64,000 nt of DNA from contig NC_092670.1 in NCBI RefSeq assembly GCF_964355755.1, positions 30,741,795 to 30,805,794 of the forward strand, given 5' to 3'. The notes below the pieces were generated by a model, which saw only the letters and a list, made by a program, of their open reading frames with translations, searched no databases and had not been told where the DNA came from. The position numbers were made by a program, and so were the translations under genes. This DNA is from Antedon mediterranea. Lineage: Eukaryota > Echinodermata > Crinoidea > Comatulida > Antedonidae. Positions 38,537-48,080 of this stretch are shown in pieces (the stretch's first letter is position 1; each line of letters opens with the position of its first letter).

Positions 38537-39005
38537 GTCTAAACAAGTGTGAATCTAGCTTAAGGGCCCATGATAACGATCAATGATAAATATACAAATA
38601 TGCATTTTTCCACCAAAAACAAAACACTTTTCATTGTAGAACTATAGAATAACCATCTATGCTTCCTTTAAAGAAAATGATATTTTACACGTCCAATCAA
38701 ATGACATCATGATAAGTAAGACCAATAATATCGTGACAATACAACTATTTTATTGTTTTTATTTATCATCATCAAAGACAGCATAAATGATTTTCCTATA
38801 GTACTAGAACGAAATCTTTCTAATTTCTTTTGTTTTATGCAAACAAAAAAGCATGCTTATTATATTTATCGTCGATCGTTATCGTAGTGTAAATGGGCCT
38901 TTAAGCATGACGCTGACTTCAAATTATCGTGGGCAACATCACGTGAGTTTGTCTAAACAAGTGTGAATCTAGCTTAAAGTATGACGTTGACTTCAAATTA
39001 TCGTG
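38537..39005. repeat. Short tandem duplication, one copy interrupted by a MITE
   Basis: The block GTCTAAACAAGTGTGAATCTAGCTTAA followed by ATGACGYTGACTTCAAATTATCGTG occurs twice. In copy 1 (38537-38563 plus 38905-38931) the 337 bp MITE separates the halves at TTAA. In copy 2 (38951-39003) the halves are continuous with a single TTAA. Copy 2 is thus a natural pre-insertion site. Confidence 0.9.
38564..38900. mobile_element. TTAA-flanked MITE, family C, copy 1
   Basis: Bounded by TTAA at 38560-38563 and 38901-38904. The left end GGGCCCAT..GATAACGATCAATGATAA mirrors the right end TTATCGTCGATCGTTATC...AAATGGGCCT, the left being about nine bases shorter. No coding capacity. TTAA duplication is used by piggyBac and Kolobok transposases; which one moved this element cannot be told. 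A second copy lies at 56613-56939; both share the internal stretch TTTCTAATTTCTTTTG and the ends. Confidence 0.85.
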
Positions 39006-39518
39006 TGGTAACCACCACATCCCATCTGCATCAAATATCATAATCATCTTCAATTAGCTTCTCATGCTTCACCATAAAGACTCGATACAAGATTCAATTC
39101 GATTATAGGGTTATTTTGGTTAAACTTGTATCACATAAATCATCAAAATCCAATCACATTAATGACGTCACTTTTATTGGGTGAATGACTGACTAACTAT
39201 TATCAAGGAATTACATATTACATTTCATTATTACTGTTTTTCGGTTCCATTTAGGTTTCACAGAAGTCATTTTTGTGTGTACCAGTTTTACAGTTTCAAA
39301 TTGGTGGCAAAGGCTACCATACATATGAATTTGGCACTTTCTCGAGCTAAAATCGGGAAAATGTGTACGATATGTGTGTACTATGAATGTTCATGTTTAT
39401 TTTGTGACGTTTCATGAGGGGTCCCCAACTTATGTACGAAAAGAAATATCGCACCTCAGGAATACAACAAAAACAATTACAAGCCCTGCACATAATAGTA
39501 AACTTATTTTGCAGTACC
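39006..39518. other. Anonymous DNA
   Basis: AT-rich spacer between the duplication and the 46 bp minisatellite. Nothing recognised. Confidence 0.5.
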
Positions 39519-41360
39519 ACCAGTAGTCTGAAGGTATTGCGATATGGAGCTAGAGGGTTGTCGCACCAGTAGTCTGAAGGTATTGCGATATGGAGCTAGA
39601 GGGTTGTACCACCAGTAGTCTGAAGGTATTGCGATATGGAGCTAGGGTGTTGTACCACCAGTAGTCTGAAGGTATTGCGATATATGGAGCTAGAGGGTTG
39701 TCGCACCAGTAGTATGAAGGTATTGAGATATGGAGCTAGAGGGTTGTCGCACCAGTAGTCTGAAGGTATTGCGATATGGAGCTAGAGGGTTGTCGCACCA
39801 GTAGTATGAAGGTATTGCGATATGGAGCTACAGGGTTGTACCACCAGTAGTCTGAAGGTATTGCGATATGGAGCTAGAGGGTCATACCACCAGTAGTATG
39901 AAGGTATTGCGATATGGAGCTAGGGGGTTGTACCACCAGTAGTCTGAAGGAATTGCGATATGGAGCTAGAGGGTTGTACCACCAGTAGTCTGAAGGTATT
40001 GCGATATGGAGCTAGAGGGTTGTACCACCAGTAGTCTGAAGGTATTGCGATATGGAGCTAGAGGGTTGTCGCACCAGTAATCTGAAGGTATTGCGATATG
40101 GAGCTAGAGGGTTGTACCACCAGTAGTCTGAAGGTATTGCGATATGGAGCTAGAGGGTTGTCGCACCAGTAGTCTGAAGGTATTGCGATATGGAGCTAGA
40201 GGGTTGTACCACCAGTAGTCTGAAGGTATTGCGATATGGAGCTAGAGGGTTGTACCACCAGTAGTATGAAGGTATTGCGATATGGAGCTACAGGGTTGTA
40301 CCACCAGTAGTCTGAAGGTATTGCGATATGGAGCTAGAGGGTCATACCACCAGTAGTATGAAGGTATTGCGATATGGAGCTAGGGGGTTGTACCACCAGT
40401 AGTCTGAAGGTATTGCGATATGGAGCTAGAGGGTTGTACCACCAGTAGTCTGAAGGTATTGCGATATGGAGCTAGAGGGTTGTACCACCAGTAGTCTGAA
40501 GGTATTGCGATATGGAGCTAGAGGGTTGTCGCACCAGTAGTCTGAAGGTATTGCGATATGGAGCTAGAGGGTTGTACCACCAGTAGTCTGAAGGTATTGC
40601 GATATGGAGCTAGAGGGTTGTCGCACCAGTAGTCTGAAGGTATTGCGATATGGAGCTAGAGGGTTGTACCACCAGTAGTCTGAAGGTATTGCGATATGGA
40701 GCTAGAGGGTTGTACCACCAGTAGTCTGAAGGTATTGCGATATGGAGCTAGAGGGTTGTCGCACCAGTAGTCTGAATGTATTGCGATATGGAGCTAGGGG
40801 GTTGTACCACCAGTAGTCTGAAGGTATTGCGATATGGAGCTAGAGGGTTGTCGCACCAGTAGTCTGAAGGTATTGCGATATGGAGCTAGAGGGTTGTCGC
40901 ACCAGTAGTCTGAAGGTATTGCGATTTGGAGCTAGAGGGTTGTACCACCAGTAGTCTGAAGGTATTGCGATATGGAGCTAGAGGGTTGTACCACCAGTAG
41001 TCTGAAGGTATTGCGATATGGAGCTAGAGGGTTGTACCACCAGTAGTCTGAAGGTATTGCGATATGGAGCTAGGGGGTTGTACCACCAGTAGTCTGAAGG
41101 TATTGCGATATGGAGCTAGAGGGTTGTACCACCAGTAGTCTGAATGTATTGCGATATGGAGCTAGAGGATTGCCGCACCAGTAGTATGAAGGTATTGCGA
41201 TATGGAGCTAGGGGGTTGTACCACCAGTAGTCTGAAGGTATTGCGATATGGAGCTAGAGGGTTGTACCACCAGTAGTCTGAATGTATTGCGATATGGAGC
41301 TAGAGGGTTGTCGCACCAGTAGTCTGAAGGTATTGCGATATGGAGCTAGAGGGTTGTCGC
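39519..41360. repeat. 46 bp minisatellite, 40 copies, with higher-order structure
   Basis: The unit begins ACCAGTAGTCTGAAGGTATT and continues GCGATATGGAGCTAGAGGGTTGT, ending in ACC or CGC. The array length equals 40 x 46 plus one 2 bp insertion (at about 39681). Units differ at a few positions: CTG/ATG after AGT, GAGGG/GGGGG/CAGGG, and TACC/TCGC/CATACC. A 10-unit block of 460 bp (from about 39801) repeats from about 40261 with almost the same order of variants. A 3-unit (138 bp) block recurs near the right end. 46 is not a multiple of three, and no frame runs through it. Confidence 0.97.
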
Positions 41361-43102
41361 AATATCACATTCACTTTGCCTTTTCCATACGCTTTTTTCA
41401 GTAAATGTTGGTTGAACTGATCAGGTTAGAATAGATTCCAAAAGATTCCTTGTGTTCTTGTGAAGTTAGATTTAAAAAAAAACAAGTTGTTTAACAATCT
41501 TGCAGTGAGAAACTATACATAACGTCTCTTACAATGTAAATGGTTAACTTTTTTATATACTCTTCTTAACATTTAAAGCTGTCATCAGGTTGAGTACATT
41601 TTTAAAAGTTTGGTAACACTTTTTGAAATTTTAACTTGCGTTGGAAGTACACCAGCAATATTTTGCAACATAAAGGAGAAAGCACTATAGTAAGCATAAT
41701 TATAGAGAAACTAGCGCCCCAAACGGGTATTATGATGGTATACCCAACTATATTGTAAAAGCATTTTTATTATAAACTAGACGTGATTTTTTGACGTCAA
41801 AATAACTCGATGTAATAAAATAAAAGAAATTAAATACATAATTGTTTATCAACAATAACATTCCTTCACGTCAGATTGAACAAAAAAATTCTTAAATAAA
41901 TACGGTAATAGGCCTAAATGAAGAAAAAAAATAATTTTCTGCTGTGACATTTGTCAACACTGTATCACTCAAAAACGGTAAAACCACATACTTTTTTCAA
42001 AGGCTGGCCTACTTGTTTTATTTCAAACATTTGTTAAAGCATAAATGTGTCATCGATATAAGCTGTTAGTGTACAATGATATACTAAACATGTGTACTTA
42101 ACGGTATACTGTTTCAAATCACTGATGGATTGAAACATTGAACGATGTCGTATAGACATGTACTATAAATAAAAACATATTATATCAATTTAGAACGTGG
42201 ATTTACTACATATAGTTCAAACATTAAACCATAAACTATATCGGTTACTATTGGGCTAAATAGCAAGTAGTCACTACAGTCAATACGGTGATGATGTTTA
42301 TGACTGTCAAGCAGTGGACTGATTGACTAGTGCAATATTTATTTATTATTTGTAATCTTAAAGCAATTTTATTTTTAATATCCATTTTCACTGACCCGAG
42401 AATAAACATGGTTTACATAAAAATATAACGGAATCTGGAGTGATGGACTCGTACATAAGGAGCCGATACACCAACCTAAGCAGCTCTCCATGCCTACACA
42501 AATCAAAGGCCTACACAGATCAAAGCTATGCATACTTTAGATTGTATATTTCGAGTGCATCGACATAATAATTTTTTTTTTTAAACAACTCAAAACTTTG
42601 CAAAAAATCTTCTGTACAGTTTCCCATGTGTATATCATATTATCTTTTGCTGTAACATTACAGTGCTCTTCGCCGTTATTGTTGCTCGTATGCATATCAG
42701 TGATAAGCAATACATTTATATAAGCAGCATTAATAATTAATACAATAATATAAATGCCGAGTTATGTAAGCGAAAGGGAAAGAAAAGATCAACAAACAAA
42801 TCATTAAATCGATAATTTACCGTAAAATGATCGAATAGGCGGTCTTAATTTAAAATCATTATAACATCAATTATTTAAAGAGGTATTGTCCGCATAAAAC
42901 ATGAACAACTAAAATGTGAATAAAATAAAATGTGAATAGGCCATTTGTATTATTATATAGTTATTCACTTTTTTAAAAAGAGAGAATAATAATAACCTCG
43001 CTTAGGCCTATAAATACTAAAACAGTTTAGCTAAACTTACCCCATTGACTTCTTATCCATTTGGGCTAAATTATGGTTTTACTATAATAAATATGTTTTC
43101 TT
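41361..43102. other. Anonymous AT-rich DNA
   Basis: Stops are frequent in all frames. I see no gene or repeat between the minisatellite and the LTR element. Confidence 0.5.
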
Positions 43103-43107
43103 CTCGG

Positions 43108-43579
43108 TGTCACGAACTCCTCTCACGTATGTTTCCGAGCGGTTGAAAATACTTTAGGAACTCCCTTGTGACATAAAAGTATACACACAAAATCCACAAA
43201 GTTGTAAAATAACTCAAAAACAAAGCTTTAATTTCAATCAACTTCAACTTTTAACAATCCAGTAAGCACTTTAAACAACAGCTTCACAATGACTTTACAA
43301 TATAACATCCAACCTCTAATCCAACCTCTAATCCAACCTCTAATCCAACAACCTTACAATAGTTTACATCCCTTTATATACAAGATGCTCCTATCCTTCT
43401 AGATCATTCTTTATACTTCTCATTATTACATGATTACAGTTTCTATTAATAGCACTTCTGGAATGTTCTTGATTGTTCTTATTAATTATACATGGTTTCT
43501 TAAATCAAAACATCTTATTCTAGAATGTTCATGTAAATACTATGTTACTCTATATGTTAGGGAATGGTAATTTATTACA
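43108..43579 (-). repeat. 3' LTR (element orientation)
   Basis: 472 bp, on the minus strand starting TGTAATAAATTACC and ending TTCGTGACA, with TGT...ACA termini. Contains three copies of a CCAACCTCTAAT unit at about 43310-43349. Same as 46199-46670 as far as I can read. Confidence 0.95.
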
Positions 43580-43600
43580 CTCCCCCCTCTTTCTGAGCTC
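43580..43600 (-). promoter_or_regulatory. Polypurine tract
   Basis: On the minus strand GAGCTCAGAAAGAGGGGGGAG directly precedes the 3' LTR, the expected place for the plus-strand DNA synthesis primer of an LTR element. Confidence 0.85.
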
Positions 43601-43724
43601 AAAACTCTTTCTTGGAGTTTTGAGGGGCTAGTATACACGGACGTGTCAAAACTTAACCCACTCCTAGTCTATAAAACTTAATTACACCATAATAACATAG
43701 AACATAATTATTAATAATTACTAA

Positions 43725-43851
43725 TAATGAACCAACAATATTCATGTCAATTTGTCGGAATGGTTCACTAACAATTACTGACATAGAAATCATCGGGGCC
43801 TTAAATTTAGTTTTATACGTTGAGGCTTTACAATACTCTTTCAATGAAATA
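43725..43851 (-). pseudogene. Integrase remnant, frameshifted and deleted
   Basis: Continuing past the gag-protease stop in the neighbouring frame, the sequence reads SHDISL, then EYCKAS, then FKAPMISM and EPFRQIDMNIVGSL. These match successive pieces of Gypsy-type integrase: the end of the H-H part, the C-C part, and the start of the catalytic core. The frame change falls in a run of five T (minus strand) at about 43863-43867. Much of the zinc-binding domain is missing between SHDISL and EYCKAS. The residue at the first catalytic Asp position is Asn (MNIVG). The core stops matching after VGSL, so the rest of integrase and all of RT/RNase H are deleted. Confidence 0.7.
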
Positions 43852-45837
43852 TCATGTGAAAATTTCAAAAACACTATTACGGCAAGGGTATGGAACTACT
43901 AATTGCTCTATTGGTTCTGTCTGGTGTTTAGTGAAAACCTGTCTAAATAAAATTCCATCCTTACAGACTATCTTTATAGTGTCATCATCTTTCTGTACTA
44001 ACATCTGTTCTCGAAGTGAAATTAAAGTTCTATCCTTAACCTGATAATCCTTAATTTTATCTCTGCCAATATCTAAAATGTCTAATTCACTATCTTGGCT
44101 AGATTGAGCTTCCTTTGTTTTTGCAAACTCTTTCCTAACTTTTCGTTTCTCACTTCTGGTTTTATGAACTTTTTCCTTGGGAGGGTTGTCACTGAGTAGT
44201 TGGCCATCTAAATGGCCAAATTCTTCTTGAAAATTAACCACATCATCTAACTGACGTGAAATAACCCCAGAAGCTTTTTCCGACTTTAATTCGTTTTCCT
44301 CCCTTAGTTTTTCTTTTCTAGCATGATCTCTAGTGGCAACAAAACTATGCCTATCATGATTCTTATTCCCCTTCCCTAATAAGTCTCCAAAGTTAGGAAA
44401 GTCCCTACCAAGAATTACATCTCTTGGTAAATCGCTGCAAACGCCAACCAACAAATTATGGTCTTCGTTATTAACCTTAATATTGACGAATGCAGTAGGA
44501 TAGGCTTGGACATGGTCATGGACGCACCTGCATGTAATTTTAGCTTGCTCCGCGCGATTAATTTTCTTAGCCGCTACTAAATCAGAATGAACAAGTGTCA
44601 TATCACATCCAGAGTCTATCAAAATTTCACAATCACATCCTTCAACTAGGCCTCTACAAACGTAAGGTGTACATGGTTTTGAAACAGTATCTGTCTTTGT
44701 CGACAAAAAGCCATCCTTACTTCGACAAAATCGTTCTATGTGGCCTACTTTTTTGCACCGTCTACAAACGAGAGGTTGTCTAGCGTCAGATTGTGATTTA
44801 TGAAAGTTATCAGGGGGATTATTATTACCATTACTGTCAACTTCAGGAGTGCCTTTCACTGTTTTCTCCTGGTTGTTTCTATTTTCGTGTTTTCTATTTT
44901 GAAACTTTTTCTCAAAATCGATACCTTTTCTAGCTTGAAAATAATTATCTGCTAATTCTGCAGCATTTAATCCAGAATCTGGTTTATGTTCTTTAACCCA
45001 AATTTGTACCCCTGTGGGCATAATATCTATCAATTGCTCTAAAATAACAATTTCAGCTAAATCATCTTTGCTTTTATCAGCAGGCCTAGCCCACTTAGTA
45101 AATAAATCTTTTAACCTAACATACATTTCTCTATAACTTTCTTCACTTTTCTTTTTAATTGACCTAAACCTTTGTCTATATGTCTCTTCAGTTATGTCAT
45201 ACCTTTGTAATATTGCTTTCTTCACTATGTCGTACTGGTTACTTTCTGTCACTGGTAGTGATGCATAGGCTGCTCTTGCTTTGCCTGTCAAATGTGGTAT
45301 CAGTTTTACTACCCAGTGTTCTTTTCGCCACTCATAGGTGTTAGCAATTCGTTCAAACGTAGTGAGATAATTTTCAATATCATCACTATCAGAAAGTTTT
45401 GCAATCTGAACTTCCTTCAATCTCATTATATCTTTTAATCGTTTCTCCTCACTGTCCTTTTGCTTATCCATTAACGCCATTACCAATGCTTGCTGTTTCT
45501 CCATATCTTCCCGACGTCTTTCATTATCTTCTTGACGTAAACGTTCTTGTTTCTCTATATCTTCCCGACGTCTTTCATTATCTTCTTGACGTAAACGTTC
45601 TTGTTGTTTCATCATCTGCTGCATCATAATATTCTGCTGTTGCATTTGCTGCTGCATCAACAACAAAAAATTTTTTGAAAATGAGTCAGCCCCTGTAGGG
45701 TTATGTCCACTGGTTGGTCCAGACTCTTCTGCCTGTTGTTCAGGTTGTATTGATTGAACTGATTCTACATCCGAATCAGTTTCATCGCCGCCGCTGTATT
45801 CTTTACCGGATCTTGTTGTTGATTGTTTATCAGCCAT
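43852..45837 (-). CDS. gag: Retrotransposon Gag-protease polyprotein, truncated in integrase
   Basis: 661 codons. Residues 1-50 are acidic and Ser-rich. 58-146 form a Gln/Glu/Arg-rich coiled-coil region holding two 18-residue repeats (79-96, 97-114). 150-205 resemble the start of a Gypsy Gag capsid. 210-300 resemble a SCAN domain, which is known to derive from Gmr1-like Gag. 358-371 is a CX2CX4HX4C zinc knuckle for RNA packaging. ILIDSG at 405-410 (catalytic Asp 408) and VILGRDF at 474-480 mark a retropepsin-type protease. Residues about 600-661 match the start of integrase (KDGILFR, EQLVVPYPCR) and end early through a frameshift. The ATG follows a 361 bp leader in a retained frame with no upstream stop conflict. 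It should give a particle-forming Gag with protease but no polymerase. Gag and protease share one frame, so no ribosomal frameshift is needed here. Confidence 0.92.
   Translation of the reverse strand: MADKQSTTRSGKEYSGGDETDSDVESVQSIQPEQQAEESGPTSGHNPTGADSFSKNFLLLMQQQMQQQNIMMQQMMKQQERLRQEDNERRREDIEKQERLRQEDNERRREDMEKQQALVMALMDKQKDSEEKRLKDIMRLKEVQIAKLSDSDDIENYLTTFERIANTYEWRKEHWVVKLIPHLTGKARAAYASLPVTESNQYDIVKKAILQRYDITEETYRQRFRSIKKKSEESYREMYVRLKDLFTKWARPADKSKDDLAEIVILEQLIDIMPTGVQIWVKEHKPDSGLNAAELADNYFQARKGIDFEKKFQNRKHENRNNQEKTVKGTPEVDSNGNNNPPDNFHKSQSDARQPLVCRRCKKVGHIERFCRSKDGFLSTKTDTVSKPCTPYVCRGLVEGCDCEILIDSGCDMTLVHSDLVAAKKINRAEQAKITCRCVHDHVQAYPTAFVNIKVNNEDHNLLVGVCSDLPRDVILGRDFPNFGDLLGKGNKNHDRHSFVATRDHARKEKLREENELKSEKASGVISRQLDDVVNFQEEFGHLDGQLLSDNPPKEKVHKTRSEKRKVRKEFAKTKEAQSSQDSELDILDIGRDKIKDYQVKDRTLISLREQMLVQKDDDTIKIVCKDGILFRQVFTKHQTEPIEQLVVPYPCRNSVFEIFT
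45496..45603 (-). repeat. 54 bp in-frame tandem duplication inside gag
   Basis: Two 54 bp copies encode QERLRQEDNERRREDIEK and the same peptide with M for I. Being 18 codons long, the duplication lengthens the Gag coiled coil without breaking the frame. Confidence 0.9.
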
Positions 45838-46154
45838 TTTAAATCTGGATGAGGGTCTTGTTACTAGTTAATCGTAGTTACCGAGACGTTCACAAGTCTA
45901 CTGTTCCAAATAAATAATGTACTGTTCTTAAAACAATGTTTGTGTACTTACGATTAAACAAAACGTAGCACCACGGCTTCCGTAAAATATCTCAGTATCG
46001 TAAGTACCGCTTCCTCAAAATATCAATAAAAGTACAGTTGATCCTAAACAGCCACCAATCTATGGCAAAATACAGTAGATCAAACTGCTACCACAAAATA
46101 TCACAACAGTACTGTAGATAAAAACACAGTTAAGTCGAACAGTAGATCGAAATA

Positions 46155-46198
46155 ACCGCTGCCACCAAATTAGGCTGAACACCGCTGCCACCAAATTA
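46155..46198 (-). promoter_or_regulatory. Primer-binding site, tandemly doubled
   Basis: Just inside the 5' LTR the minus strand reads TAATTTGGTGGCAGCGGT. TGGTGGCAGCGGT (46193-46181) begins with TGG, as required to pair with a tRNA CCA end, five bases from the LTR. The same 18 bases recur exactly 26 bp further in (46172-46155), giving two potential primer sites. I do not name the primer tRNA. Confidence 0.8.
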
Positions 46199-46670
46199 TG
46201 TCACGAACTCCTCTCACGTATGTTTCCGAGCGGTTGAAAATACTTTAGGAACTCCCTTGTGACATAAAAGTATACACACAAAATCCACAAAGTTGTAAAA
46301 TAACTCAAAAACAAAGCTTTAATTTCAATCAACTTCAACTTTTAACAATCCAGTAAGCACTTTAAACAACAGCTTCACAATGACTTTACAATATAACATC
46401 CAACCTCTAATCCAACCTCTAATCCAACCTCTAATCCAACAACCTTACAATAGTTTACATCCCTTTATATACAAGATGCTCCTATCCTTCTAGATCATTC
46501 TTTATACTTCTCATTATTACATGATTACAGTTTCTATTAATAGCACTTCTGGAATGTTCTTGATTGTTCTTATTAATTATACATGGTTTCTTAAATCAAA
46601 ACATCTTATTCTAGAATGTTCATGTAAATACTATGTTACTCTATATGTTAGGGAATGGTAATTTATTACA
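46199..46670 (-). repeat. 5' LTR (element orientation)
   Basis: 472 bp, offset exactly 3091 bp from the other LTR, with the same sequence throughout as read by eye, including the triple CCAACCTCTAAT unit. Confidence 0.95.
46463..46471 (-). promoter_or_regulatory. Candidate TATA box of the 5' LTR
   Basis: The minus-strand TATATAAAG within GTATATAAAGGGATG lies about 207 bp into the 5' LTR, upstream of the leader and gag. It is the best TATA-like word in the LTR, so U3/R probably meet shortly after it. Confidence 0.5.
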
Positions 46671-46770
46671 CTCGGAAAAAAAAACATATTGACATAAAAT
46701 GCCATATTCAACAATATGGTCTATATTATAGTCAGTCGGTTTTATGTTCCCTGAAAAACAAAACCTATAC

Positions 46771-47460
46771 AAGGCCATATAGATGGCTGCAGTCGCGTGC
46801 CCATTAGTGTTTACCGACCGACCGACCAACCTACCAACTGACCGAAATTACTGAACATGTTTAAAAATGTTGAAATGTTTAAAAACATTTACATTTTTTT
46901 TAATTTACACGTGCGTAGCCTGTCACTTTTGACGTGCTCGTATAACGTAATTTCGAGTTAAAAAGTAAGTCAAGAAAACAGAAATCGGGCAAAAAGAGTG
47001 CGCAATAACATTTAACGCAAAAATCTGCGATTTTGTAAACGCTTAAAATTGCCTGAAACGTAGGCCTACTCTTATTTCATCGAAAATAAATTTTGAAAAT
47101 TTTAAGCGCGCGTATGCATGCGTTACATGCGCTACGCACGTAATTGTATTGCCATATGATGATTTATGCCCTGAAATTTATGAGTACCAAATTTTATTTA
47201 ATTGTGATTCATGGTTGTGAAGATATGATTACAAACGTGATTTCGTACACCACGTAATTTTTTATTGCGCACCGTGAAAACATAACCACATCGATTCCTG
47301 GCCATAAGGAATATACTGTGAAAAATTGACTTAGCTAGATTAAACTGATATCAAGATAAGGTCAGAAAGCGATAAAACGCATAGTGATACCAGACCGACA
47401 GACCGACCAACCGACCGACCGACATAGTGAACTATAGAGTCGCGTCCACGCGACTAAAAA
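46771..47460 (+). repeat. Dispersed (ACCG)n-bearing repeat, long copy
   Basis: Starts AAGGCCATATAGATGGCTGCAG, has TTAGTGTTTACCGACCGACC at 46807, then about 550 bp of AT-rich interior. A second CGACC run (about 47390-47422) is followed by GACATAGTGAACTATAGAGTCGCGT and a perfect hairpin AGTCGCGT-CC-ACGCGACT at 47438-47455. Copies 1 and 3 join the left and right blocks directly, so they are either deletion products at the ACCG runs or this copy carries an insertion. Confidence 0.7.
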
Positions 47461-47796
47461 CTGTTATGGAAAGTATATTATCGAGCTTGTTAATACCACG
47501 CAAAACTCTAATAAAATTCAGAATTTTACACCTTAACTTTACATATCTAAATGGTTATAACCTTTCCAACTGACGTTTTTAATTCATGATAATTAATCAT
47601 TAATTTATGCTTTGGTATTTAATTTATCGGATGAGCTACTTTCAAACAAAAGACATTTAAACCTGTAAAATTATGAGATTGCATAAATTTTATTTTTACA
47701 AAAATGAATTAACATTTTTTGGTTTCGCTTAGGAATTTTAGAGTAAAAATTTGATGAAAAAATTGTCAATTGAATTGGTCTTTTTTGAAGACCTAA

Positions 47797-48077
47797 AGCT
47801 GCTTCACATCACGATTCGGTCTGCCGACCTGAGGAAAATATCGCGAGCGTTGAACGTGTCAAGCGAGGTCATTCATGCTCACTGTTGATTGGTCAAAAGA
47901 AAAAAAATCGTACGATTTCAGGAAACAAATGGCTTATTGATCTTGATCCGAATCAGGGTACGGTACGGATTCATGGTACGATTTTGGTGTAACAATCCTA
48001 TGCTTCACCCATTATCATTATTATTATATTTTTCTCAGGCGCGCCGGACTAAATCCGGCCGAGATGTGAAAGCAGCT
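47797..48077. mobile_element. 281 bp MITE flanked by TAA
   Basis: Ends AGCTGCTTCACATCACGATTCGG and CCGAGATGTGAAAGCAGCT are inverted copies with one gap and a few mismatches. TAA stands directly outside each end (47794-47796, 48078-48080), as expected for a PIF/Harbinger-type three-base target duplication. The small frame at 47889-48080 is incidental. Confidence 0.75.
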
Positions 48078-48080
48078 TAA

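Larger units (their letters stand above)
43103..46675 (-). mobile_element. Ty3/Gypsy-type LTR retrotransposon, internally deleted, recent insertion
   Basis: Read on the minus strand: 5' LTR (46670-46199), primer-binding site, 361 bp leader, gag-protease ORF, integrase scraps, purine tract, 3' LTR (43579-43108). The host sequence CTCGG is duplicated at 43103-43107 and 46671-46675. The LTRs have equal length (472 bp) and I see no difference between them, so insertion is recent. Protease is followed directly by the integrase start instead of reverse transcriptase. This order, together with the SCAN-like Gag, points to the Gmr1-like branch in which integrase precedes RT. The interior is about 2.6 kb; RT, RNase H and most of integrase are absent. 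The copy cannot move by itself but keeps what is needed for mobilisation in trans. Confidence 0.93.

Noticed and set aside
39519-41360. CRISPR-like regular array
   Set aside because: Units are directly abutting 46 bp repeats with no unique spacers, in animal DNA; it is a minisatellite.
45399-45629. Open frame antisense to gag
   Set aside because: Shadow of the 54 bp gag duplication on the other strand.
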